Positions 20,469-27,249 of a stretch of 33,630 bases of DNA are shown here, in pieces (the first letter of the stretch is position 1; every line of letters starts with the position of its first letter). The notes beneath the pieces were generated by a model that was not told the DNA's origin, did no database searches, and saw nothing but the letters and a program-made list of their open reading frames with translations. This DNA comes from a virus. Both the position numbers and the translations under genes were made by a program. The stretch is taken from IMG/VR virus record IMGVR_UViG_3300027733_000135, positions 1-33,630 of that record; one strand, given 5' to 3'.

Positions 20469-20672
20469 ATGTTCATCACCGCCGACCTTTCCGCATCCTC
20501 CGCCGTCGTCCGCAGCGTTCACGCCAGCTGCGCCGCAGCCGAGCGCCGCGCCGCAAAAGACGGATCCTCGTGGGTCAGCGTCGCGGCGGTCCCCGGGCGC
20601 GCTATCCGCCCCGTCGTCGGCGAGACCCTGACCCGCATGGGATCGCGCGAGGTCGTTCCTCGCATCCGCTGA
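20469..20672 (+). CDS. Small 67-residue protein, operator-controlled
   Basis: ATG at 20469 after GGGAG (6-base spacing), 41 bp after the -10 box; same spacing as the 48-residue gene at 1639. The product is Ala/Ser/Arg-rich with two cysteines (MFITADLSASSAVVRSVHAS, then CAAAERRAAKDG) and a basic C-terminus (SREVVPRIR). No membrane span. No similarity to the 48-residue protein. It stands alone on the plus strand between neck genes and looks like an inserted accessory (moron) gene. Confidence 0.6.
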   Translation: MFITADLSASSAVVRSVHASCAAAERRAAKDGSSWVSVAAVPGRAIRPVVGETLTRMGSREVVPRIR

Positions 20673-20706
20673 CACCACCCCGACCTAGCCCACGCCGCGC
20701 GCGGGG

Positions 20707-21195
20707 TCACCCAACCAGGAACTTCGATCCGTCCTTGAGCCGAACCTCCGCCCGCTGGCTCTGCACGAGGCGCCCGGTGTCGACGAGGGGCTGGTCTCCG
20801 CGCTTGCCGTTGACGGTCTTCTTCTGGATGGTCGCCGGGGCGTTCGGGGTCCACGCGCCGTCGAGGAGGCTTTCCTTCGCGTCGCCGACCATGACCACTC
20901 CGAGCAACCGAAGCCCCGCCTCCCCGGTGCCGCCGTCGATGACCTCCTTGACGGCCTTCGACGCGGCCTTGGTCCATCGCTTGCGGTTGACGTCAAGCGC
21001 CGTCCGCAGCCACGGCCGCGCCGGGATCGTCTCGGTCCCGAACTCGTTCCAGGTCGCGATGTCCACCAACGCGACGCCGTCGTCGTCGGTCTTGCTGCCG
21101 TCGCTGGACTGGATGCCCACGGCTACGATGGTGCCGTCGAGGCTGCGGATCCTCGCGAGGGCGGCGGCGAAGTTGGGGGCGAGCGGGGTGCTCAT
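20707..21195 (-). CDS. HK97 gp10-like/phage morphogenesis protein
   Basis: A 162-residue protein coupled by ATGA to the upstream gene (21192-21195). It has the two hallmarks of the phage virion morphogenesis/gp10-like family: WNEFGTETIPARPWLRTALD near the middle and PLVDTGRLVQSQRAEVR near the C-terminus. The N-terminus has TPLAPNFAAALARIRSLDGT. Such proteins complete or adapt the head-tail interface. The longer in-frame reading upstream overlaps the DUF4054-like gene and is rejected. Confidence 0.7.
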   Translation of the reverse strand: MSTPLAPNFAAALARIRSLDGTIVAVGIQSSDGSKTDDDGVALVDIATWNEFGTETIPARPWLRTALDVNRKRWTKAASKAVKEVIDGGTGEAGLRLLGVVMVGDAKESLLDGAWTPNAPATIQKKTVNGKRGDQPLVDTGRLVQSQRAEVRLKDGSKFLVG

Positions 21196-21626
21196 CGACA
21201 CAACGGCATGTTCGGCCGCGCCAGCGTCGACCGGAGCCCTAGCCACGCCTGCCCGTACTGCGTGGTCATCAGCTCCGCGTCACCCGGCGACAACGGCACG
21301 AACCCCGACCCGCCGTAGCCGATGGACATCCCCCCGACGGTCGTCGAGGCCACCCCGCCGACGGTGGCGCCGCTGCCGATGGGCGCCGACGTCGAGCCCT
21401 GGGAGCCCATGAGGTCGCGCGTCAGCCGGTGGGCCAGCACGTACCCGAGGCCCACGAGGCGAAGGTCGGCGGTGATGGTGCCCCAGACGCCGACGATCTG
21501 ACGGACGCCCACGAGGCGCGCAGTGACGGCTACCGGCACGGCGGAGTCAGCGGCGCCGAGGAGCGTGGTGAGCTCCGGCGCTACCGACCTGGCCTGATCT
21601 CGGATCGCAGCGTCGGTGGGGATCAC
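21192..21626 (-). CDS. DUF4054-like head-tail connector protein
   Basis: A 144-residue protein starting with GTG at 21626 (GTGA overlap). The sequence has the DUF4054 character: an N-terminal helix (IPTDAAIRDQARSVAPELTT), then VGVRQIVGVWGTITADLR, LVGLGYVLAHRLTRDLMGSQ, a Ser/Gly-rich middle (SAPIGSGATVGGVASTTVGG) and the C-terminus LMTTQYGQAWLGLRSTLARP, a typical ending. The function is head completion. The frame happens to be the same as that of the capsid gene upstream, so an unbroken open frame runs across both, but the GTG with overlap marks this start. Confidence 0.75.
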   Translation of the reverse strand: MIPTDAAIRDQARSVAPELTTLLGAADSAVPVAVTARLVGVRQIVGVWGTITADLRLVGLGYVLAHRLTRDLMGSQGSTSAPIGSGATVGGVASTTVGGMSIGYGGSGFVPLSPGDAELMTTQYGQAWLGLRSTLARPNMPLCR

Positions 21627-21928
21627 CAGTTCAGGCCCTGCGCGGTCTGCGTCGCCTCGCGGGGAGCCTTGGCCTCCTCGTTCAACGCCGGCCCACCCAT
21701 CGCCTCGATCCACCCGTTGCGCTTGTGGATCTTGAGCGAGCGGAGCCCGTCGGCGCTGAGCGGCTTCGCGTCGGTGGCGGGCGCTCCGTCGAGGCGGACG
21801 GTGTAGCCGTCGCCGTCGCGCGTGAGGAGCAGCGTGGTCCCGGGGGCGACGAAGCGGCCCTCTAGGCGGAGGTTGGCCTTGCTGATGTTCTTCACGATGG
21901 TGGCGGGCTCGGCGATCACGGGTGGCAT
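21623..21928 (-). CDS. Small hypothetical protein between capsid and connector
   Basis: A 101-residue protein with GGAG before its ATG at 21928. Beta-type N-terminal part (IVKNISKANLRLEGRFVAPG, TTLLLTRDGDGYTVRLDG) then ADGLRSLKIHKRNGWIEAMG and a charged tail. Similar small proteins appear after the capsid gene in related phages; a head-decoration or connector accessory role is possible. It is separated from the capsid gene by a terminator-like hairpin. Confidence 0.6.
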   Translation of the reverse strand: MPPVIAEPATIVKNISKANLRLEGRFVAPGTTLLLTRDGDGYTVRLDGAPATDAKPLSADGLRSLKIHKRNGWIEAMGGPALNEEAKAPREATQTAQGLNW

Positions 21929-21946
21929 GCGGACTCCAACGAAGAA

Positions 21947-21970
21947 GGGCGGCCCCGGATGGAGCCGCCC
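21947..21970 (-). terminator. Terminator-like hairpin after the major capsid gene
   Basis: GGGCGGC (21947-21953) pairs with GCCGCCC (21964-21970). On the minus strand the stem is followed by TTCTTCGTT, a T-rich tail. It starts 28 bp after the capsid stop and could reduce transcription into the connector genes after the abundant capsid message. Confidence 0.55.
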
Positions 21971-21972
21971 TC

Positions 21973-21982
21973 AGCGTACCAC
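21973..21982 (-). promoter_or_regulatory. GTGGTACGCT box after the capsid gene
   Basis: Identical to the box upstream of the endolysin gene (5545-5554). On the minus strand it lies between the capsid stop and the hairpin, 44 bp before the ATG at 21928. If it is a promoter, the hairpin would be at the start of its transcript. Confidence 0.3.
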
Positions 21983-21997
21983 GGGATCGCCGGCGGG

Positions 21998-23189
21998 TCA
22001 GGCCGCGGGGGTGATCTCGATGAGGTACTGGTAGGTCGTGGCGCGGTAGGCAGCGTGCAGGCCGCCGTGGATGGCGCCGAAGTAGGGAGACGTCGTCGAG
22101 GCCCTGCTGGACGGTGCGGATGGGCATCGGCGCCATCGCCTCGTACTGGCGGAGGCCGTTGGCGTCGGCGGTGCGGAGCTGCGCGAGGTCGATGTCCGTG
22201 CCGCCGAAGTCCTGGAGGCTGGGGACGATGTTGACCTGGGTGATGCCGTAGACCTGGAGCTGGTTCTGCAAGACCATCGCCGCGTCGATCGGGTAGCCCG
22301 TCGAGGTGGTGATGGGGCGCACCAGGCAGTTGATGATCCGCTGGGTCACGTCGAGGATCGTGGGGCGGAACATGCCCAGCGACAACTCCGGCACGGTCTG
22401 CAGGAACTTGATGAAGTCGACCATGTTGTCCTCAAACGCGCTCGTCCCGTAGACCAGCGCAGACGTCGCGCGCAGGCAGGGGATCGTGCGGAGCGACCAG
22501 AGCGCGGTCCCGGCGGGCGTCGAGACCAGCGCGTTCTCGATCGCGTTGCGGAGGACGAACATCGCCGCGTCGCTCTTGAGGGCCTGCGGGTTCACGGCGT
22601 AGTTCGGCGAGGTCGCCATCTGCGCCTGGCGCCAGTTCATGGTCGTCGAGGTCCAGACGAGCTCGGGCGTCACCGAGAACTCCGACTCGATCGTGTAGTC
22701 CGAGGTCGGCACGCGGGTGTCACCGGCGCGGCCCCATGCCACGGTGCCGGTGATGTTGTAGTAGTCAAAGCGGACGGTGTCGGTCCAGATCGGCAGCGAC
22801 ACCGACGCCAGCGACTCGCGGAGCACGAGCGGGCGAAGGACCGGGGCGATCGGGGCGCCGTTGACGAAGGTGTTCGCGTCGGGGACCGTCGAGGCGGCGT
22901 CGGCCATCGGGGTCCAGATGGCGTCGGCCATCGGGCGCATGTTGAGGCCGTAGCGGAGCTGGTCGCGGACGACCGCAGACGCTTGGGTGCCCTGCTTGAT
23001 GCCAGCGACCTCGATCAGGCCCTGGTGGTAGTCGATGGCCAGCGCGTCAGCCATGGGGATCCGGACATCGCGCGGCATGCCGCGGGCGATCGCCGTCGCT
23101 CGACCACGCTGCTCAGCCTGCGCGATGTGGCGCGCGAGCTGTGCTTGGCTGATCTGCGGAGTCTGCACCGAAGGGGATGGGATGAACAT
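21998..23189 (-). CDS. Major capsid protein with a +1 frameshift near the 3' end
   Basis: Starts with ATG at 23189 behind GGAG. The frame from MFIPSPSVQTPQISQ codes well to QQGLDDVS at about 22090. There the zero frame turns into arginine/proline shadow sequence and does not stop, but the +1 frame continues with YFGAIHGGLHAAYRATTYQY, then LIEITPAA and a stop at 21998-22000. The length is 1192 bp, i.e. 397 codons plus one extra base, at TCCCTA (22083-22088). Corrected product is 396 residues. Other parts: MADAIWTPMADAASTVPDAN, APVLRPLVLRESLASVSL, TDTVRFDYYNITGTVAWGRA and NYAVNPQALKSDAAMFVLRN. The family (DUF2184-like major capsid) is assigned from pattern and position downstream of the cement gene. 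The shift is either a sequencing indel or a programmed +1 event. Confidence 0.75.
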
Positions 23190-23199
23190 TCGGATCTCC

Positions 23200-24393
23200 T
23201 CAGATCGTGACGTAAGCGAGGGTGGTGTCGAGGGTCTCGGCCCACGCGAAGCGGACCGGCTGACCGTTGACGCGGACGGGGGCGGCGGTGGGGCTCGGCG
23301 TGGGCGTGGCCCGGCCGAGGTTGAGGCCAGCCGCCGTCTCGACGTAGACCTGGGCGCCGCTGGTGATGCTGGCGTCGGATGCGATCTCCGCCGCCCAATC
23401 CCCGAGGCCGCCGAGGACGATGGGCACCGGGCGAGGCTTGCCGTCGTTGACCGTGGCGATCGTGTTGGTCGGCTGGCCACGGACGGGGGCCGTGTCCATC
23501 GGGTCGCGCACGAAGTAGTAGGTCGGGATCGCCGAACCCTGGACCGCCGTCGCCGTCATCGCCGGGGAGCCGCCGCCGCCCGTGCCGGTGCTGGTGAGGA
23601 TGGTCACGCCGATCCAGCCGGCGGGGAGCGTGAGCACCACGTTCGGGCTGGTGGTGTCGACCACCGTCGAGCCGGGGATCGCGGTGACCGTCGCGGCGGT
23701 GAGCGCCACGTCGATCGCGGCGAGGGTCGCGGCGAGGTTGGCGCCGGCCGAGGCGGTCCAGGCGATCGGGATCTCGATGCCGTCGGGGTTCTGCGCGGTG
23801 AACGTGCCGGAGTAGGTGGCGCCCGCGCCGTGGGTGACGACGTAGGTGATCGTCGACGGGGTGACCGCGTTGATCTCCTGGACGCCGATGTTCGCCCCGG
23901 TCCGCGTGGCGGCCTCGACGAAGCGGCCGATCAGGTACGTCGGAGCGTCCGCCGCCGCCGTGGTCGCCGTCTGGGTGAGGTCGGTGCTCGGGTTCGCCGT
24001 GAAGCTCACGGTGAAGTCGAACGACGCACCGCCCTGGGTGCCGGTGAGCGTGAAGGCGTTTGAGCCCGCGGCGATCGTGACGATGGCGCCGAGGATGGGG
24101 TTGGCCTGCGCCGCGGCGACGAGGCCGGCGGTCAGCTCGGCCTGGGTCGGGCTGCCGTCGGGCGTGAAGCTGAACGACTCGTCGATCGCGAAGCCCCAGC
24201 CCGCGGTGACGGCGGCCTGGACGCGGACGGTGTGGATGCCGGCGGTGGCGGCGGTCACGTTGACGGTCGTGACCTGAGCCACGGCGATGTCAGCGGAGAG
24301 CGCGCTGGCGGTCTGGAGCGCGAAGCCGTTGCTGACGACGCAGCGGCCGAGGGCAGCGGCGATGACCGCGGCGACGGGGAGGAATGGGTACAT
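23200..24393 (-). CDS. Head cement/decoration-type structural protein
   Basis: A 397-residue protein, ATG at 24393 two bases after the previous stop. Beta-rich, Thr/Ala/Gly-rich with few charged residues, no Cys after the N-terminus, repeats of Ig-like strands (SFSFTPDGSPTQAELTAGL, AAGSNAFTLTGTQGGASFDF, VTHGAGATYSGTFTAQNPDG). The C-terminal part from about residue 310 has YYFVRDPMDTAPVRGQPTNT and TVNDGKPRPVPIVLGG and resembles the Gp24-type structural cement family. It lies between the protease/scaffold and the capsid, as that family does. Confidence 0.65.
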   Translation of the reverse strand: MYPFLPVAAVIAAALGRCVVSNGFALQTASALSADIAVAQVTTVNVTAATAGIHTVRVQAAVTAGWGFAIDESFSFTPDGSPTQAELTAGLVAAAQANPILGAIVTIAAGSNAFTLTGTQGGASFDFTVSFTANPSTDLTQTATTAAADAPTYLIGRFVEAATRTGANIGVQEINAVTPSTITYVVTHGAGATYSGTFTAQNPDGIEIPIAWTASAGANLAATLAAIDVALTAATVTAIPGSTVVDTTSPNVVLTLPAGWIGVTILTSTGTGGGGSPAMTATAVQGSAIPTYYFVRDPMDTAPVRGQPTNTIATVNDGKPRPVPIVLGGLGDWAAEIASDASITSGAQVYVETAAGLNLGRATPTPSPTAAPVRVNGQPVRFAWAETLDTTLAYVTI

Positions 24394-24395
24394 GG

Positions 24396-25409
24396 TCAGC
24401 TCCAACCGGGAGAAGTGGGCTTGGCGACGGTGCGCTTGGAGACGTCGTCCCAAGCATCGGCGGCGCGGGTGACGACCGCCGGGCGGGCCTTGATGACCGC
24501 GAGGGTGGCGGCCAGGCCGGCGGCGTCGAGGGCGTCGGCTTGGGGCTGGGTCACGCCGCTGCGGACGACGATGGCGCGCTGCAGCTCGACGTGGGTGACC
24601 TTGCCGATCTCGATGCCGAGGGCGTCGGCGGCGCGGATGGTGTCGGCGACCTCGTCCATCGTCTCGGAGGGCTCGACCTCGACCTCGACCGAAGCGTCGC
24701 CAGCGGGGTCCATCCCCTCGGGCTCGTACTTCGCGCGGAGGGCGTCAGCGGCGGCCTTGTGCCCGGCGCTTTCCTGGGTCGCGGTGAGGAGCATCTGGAT
24801 CAGCTCCATCAGCGGGACTTCGGCGTCCGCCATCTTCTTCAGGATCTCCGCAGGGATCTCCATGTTCGTCTCCAGTGCATCGGCTTGGAGCCGGGTCACG
24901 GCCTGCCGCGGGTTGAGCGTGATCGCGGTGTTCGACGGGTCGACGCGCCGGATCTGCCGGTAGGTGTACCGCGCGCCGTCGACCTCGCCAACCTCGGGGA
25001 TGTTCTCGCCGTCGTAGGCGGCCGACACTCCGACGACGCCCCGGTCGATGGCGTCGAGGCCGCGCTGGACGTCGATCGCCGCTTCCGCGAGCAGGGCCTG
25101 CTGCTCTTCGTCCCACCACGCCTTGATCATCCGGCCGATCGCAAGCCCTTCGATCGTCTCGGTGGTCGGGCCTTCGAGGTGCGGGCGGCCGTCGTCGTCG
25201 ATGATCGGCGTGCCCACGAGGGCCGCGTGGTACTCGGGGTCCTGGAGCACCTCGGGGGAGGTGTAGACGTCGCCCCAGGAGTACGAGAAGACGCCGGGGA
25301 TCGCGAGGGCGAGCGTGTAGATCTTGCCGCCCGTGCCCGGGATCGGGCGCGGCGGGGGGAGCGTGAATGCTCGGGGATCGACCCGATCGGCGTGGCGGTG
25401 GAGTGGCAT
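24396..25409 (-). CDS. DUF2213-type prohead protease/scaffold protein
   Basis: A 337-residue protein. The start is taken as ATG 25409; an in-frame GTG at 25433 is a possible alternative, and neither has a strong Shine-Dalgarno. The N-terminal half matches DUF2213: GVFSYSWGDVYTSPEVLQDP, VGTPIIDDDGRPHLEGPT, GLAIGRMIKAWWDEEQQALL, RGLDAIDRGVVGVSAAYDGE and RRVDPSNTAITLNPRQAVTR. The C-terminal part (about residues 180-337) is helical and acidic (VEVEVEPSETMDEVADTIRA) and can act as a scaffold. These proteins help assemble and mature the prohead. Confidence 0.75.
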   Translation of the reverse strand: MPLHRHADRVDPRAFTLPPPRPIPGTGGKIYTLALAIPGVFSYSWGDVYTSPEVLQDPEYHAALVGTPIIDDDGRPHLEGPTTETIEGLAIGRMIKAWWDEEQQALLAEAAIDVQRGLDAIDRGVVGVSAAYDGENIPEVGEVDGARYTYRQIRRVDPSNTAITLNPRQAVTRLQADALETNMEIPAEILKKMADAEVPLMELIQMLLTATQESAGHKAAADALRAKYEPEGMDPAGDASVEVEVEPSETMDEVADTIRAADALGIEIGKVTHVELQRAIVVRSGVTQPQADALDAAGLAATLAVIKARPAVVTRAADAWDDVSKRTVAKPTSPGWS

Positions 25410-25446
25410 GGGGACCGCGTACACCACGCGCACCCCAAACGCAAGA

Positions 25447-25477
25447 GCGCCCCGGTCCAGGGGAGGATCCGGGGCGC
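25447..25477 (-). terminator. Terminator-like hairpin upstream of DUF2213 gene
   Basis: GCGCCCCGG (25447-25455) pairs perfectly with CCGGGGCGC (25469-25477), nine base pairs with a 13-base loop that can extend by TCC/GGA. Read on the minus strand it is followed by TCTTGCGTTTGG. It sits in the 92-bp gap between the 54-residue gene and the protease/scaffold gene. Confidence 0.6.
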
Positions 25478-25501
25478 CTGAGCGGGTCTACTGGGTGGGT
25501 C

Positions 25502-25666
25502 TTAGCCCTTCGGGGTCGGCCCATCCATGCCGCCCGTGTCCATCTTCCCCTCGCGCTCCAACCGGGCCAACTCGGCGCGGTCGGCGTCGTTCTCTGGGAT
25601 GAGCCGCGTAACCGTCGTGATCTTCCCGGTCTTGACGTCGTAGGCTTCGACCTCTTCGCGCTTCAT
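25502..25666 (-). CDS. Small hypothetical protein after MuF gene
   Basis: A 54-residue protein starting MKREEVEAYDVKTGKITTVT. Its ATG at 25666 overlaps the stop of the MuF gene (ATGA) and follows GGGAG. A strand-turn-strand followed by a charged helix (ENDADRAELARLEREGKMDT) and a Gly/Pro end. Possibly an immunity or accessory protein for the ADP-ribosyltransferase-like domain encoded upstream, because it is directly coupled to it, but nothing in the sequence proves that. Confidence 0.6.
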   Translation of the reverse strand: MKREEVEAYDVKTGKITTVTRLIPENDADRAELARLEREGKMDTGGMDGPTPKG

Positions 25667-27249
25667 GGCGTCGCTCCCGGTGCCAGAACCATCCACTCGC
25701 TCTGCTCGCCAAACCGACCGTTTTTCCAGCCGGGTCCGCCGCTGTGGGCAAGCACCCGATCGGGGCTAACCAGTTGGGTGAGCACCTTCCCGCGGCGGGT
25801 CGCGAACTTCTTCGCGACCTCTGGGTCGGTGGTCCACGACTCGATCGCGCCCTGCCCAACGTACTCGGTGGTGATGCCCCGGTAGAGCCGGATGGGCGAT
25901 CCGCCACGCGCTCGGAGGGAGGCCTGGGTCATGTCGTACTGAAGCCGGACGGCGTCCTGAGCGGCCGCAACGTCGCCGGGGAGGATGTTGAACTTCCGCG
26001 ACTGGTAGACCTGGCCACCCACGCCGAGTTCGGCCTGCACGGCCTGCTTCATCGCGATGGCGCCCTTCGACTTTGAGCCGTGAACCCAGTCGTCGAGGAA
26101 CGCGGCGCGCTGGCGCTCCGGCGTGGCGAAGCGGGCGGCGTCCAGCGACACTTCCATTCCGGGGGCGAAGCGTCGACCGGCCGGCGGGGGCGTGACCGGA
26201 GCGGTGGGCAGCGTCCGCAGTCCAGGGGCTGGGGTGGCGTTCGGAGCGGTCCATAGGTCGAAGTCCGCCTCGGCCGGGCCCGGCTTTGGCGCGCGGGGCT
26301 TCGGCGCGCGGGCGGCTTTCGGCTCTGGGGCATCTCTGCGCGCTGGAGCTACCGGCCCCTGCCACTCCGCCCGCGCCTCCGGCTTCTCGTCTTCGTCGTC
26401 GCCCAGGTCGACCACGGGGATCGCGACGCAGCGGCAGTTAGGTGACTGGCCGGGGTGCGCGGGCTCGCCGTAGGGGCCGGCGCCCTCGGGAGGGTTCGCC
26501 CAGTCGTGCTCCGTCCCGTCCAGCTCGCGGTGGCGCTCGCGGGTGCGTTGGTCGCGGCTGCTCCGCCACTTGTACCGCGTGATCCCCGCGGCCTTCTGGG
26601 TGGACTCGGTGATCTGGCTGTTGAGGCGGGCGATCTCGGTGCGGGCGATCAGATGCGCGTGCCGCTGCCCCACGCCCAGCCTCTCCGCCACGATCTGCCG
26701 GAGGTCCGCGGTGAGCACGCCCCGGCGCGCGGCGTCGGCGATGTGCTCGTCGAGGCCGGCGACGATCTCCTGGCCCACCGTCGAGATCAGGTCCGTGCCT
26801 TCCTTCGCCCACGCCCTCAAAGCGGCCTGCTCCGCCAGCGTAGGCGCCACGTCGATCCCGACGAGCTCCTCGACGTCGATGCCGAGGCGCTCGGAGAATC
26901 GGGTTTGGCTCACCCCGGCGGAGATGACCTGCTTGCGTGCCGTCCGCATCGACTGCCGCGCCGCGGGCTTGTTCGCCCCCTCGATCTCCGGCGGCGTGAG
27001 CTGCACGAGCTTCAGCGTCGCGAGGTTCCGGCGGATCTGCGCCGCCTCGATCTGCTGGTTCACCGCGTCGGGCTCGGCGTCGGCGGTGGCGGCGCTCCCG
27101 ATGGCGGCGAGGATTTGGCGGGCGATCTTGCGGATCCAGCGGTTCACGAGGTGCAGGTACGCCCGCGGCGACGGCGCGCGGTGCTCGTCGATCTTCCAGG
27201 CCTTCGCGTCGGCCATCCGCCGAGCGCGCTCCATCCGGAGGGCGGTCAC
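25663..27249 (-). CDS. MuF head protein fused to an ADP-ribosyltransferase-like domain
   Basis: A 528-residue protein starting with GTG at 27249, overlapping the portal stop (GTGA). The middle shows the MuF/SPP1 gp7 minor head signature: HAHLIARTEIARLNSQITES, RERHRELDGTEHDW and HPGQSPNCRCVAIPV. A Pro/Ala-rich linker follows. The C-terminal part has an R-S-E ADP-ribosyltransferase pattern: LYRG (R457), ESWTTDPEVAKKFA (S471-x-T473) and EQSEW (Q516-x-E518). The QxE spacing suggests arginine as acceptor. MuF-toxin fusions with such domains are known from prophages, and the domain may be injected with DNA to modify host proteins. Target unknown. MuF certain; enzymatic activity inferred. Confidence 0.8.
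   Translation of the reverse strand: MTALRMERARRMADAKAWKIDEHRAPSPRAYLHLVNRWIRKIARQILAAIGSAATADAEPDAVNQQIEAAQIRRNLATLKLVQLTPPEIEGANKPAARQSMRTARKQVISAGVSQTRFSERLGIDVEELVGIDVAPTLAEQAALRAWAKEGTDLISTVGQEIVAGLDEHIADAARRGVLTADLRQIVAERLGVGQRHAHLIARTEIARLNSQITESTQKAAGITRYKWRSSRDQRTRERHRELDGTEHDWANPPEGAGPYGEPAHPGQSPNCRCVAIPVVDLGDDEDEKPEARAEWQGPVAPARRDAPEPKAARAPKPRAPKPGPAEADFDLWTAPNATPAPGLRTLPTAPVTPPPAGRRFAPGMEVSLDAARFATPERQRAAFLDDWVHGSKSKGAIAMKQAVQAELGVGGQVYQSRKFNILPGDVAAAQDAVRLQYDMTQASLRARGGSPIRLYRGITTEYVGQGAIESWTTDPEVAKKFATRRGKVLTQLVSPDRVLAHSGGPGWKNGRFGEQSEWMVLAPGATP

Noticed and set aside
21192-23480. A single long open frame spanning capsid and DUF4054-like genes (over 650 residues)
   Set aside because: The section from about 22085 to 21626 is arginine/proline-rich shadow sequence, opposite in character to the genes on both sides, and another frame codes convincingly there. 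It reflects the frameshift plus a chance absence of stops in GC-rich DNA.
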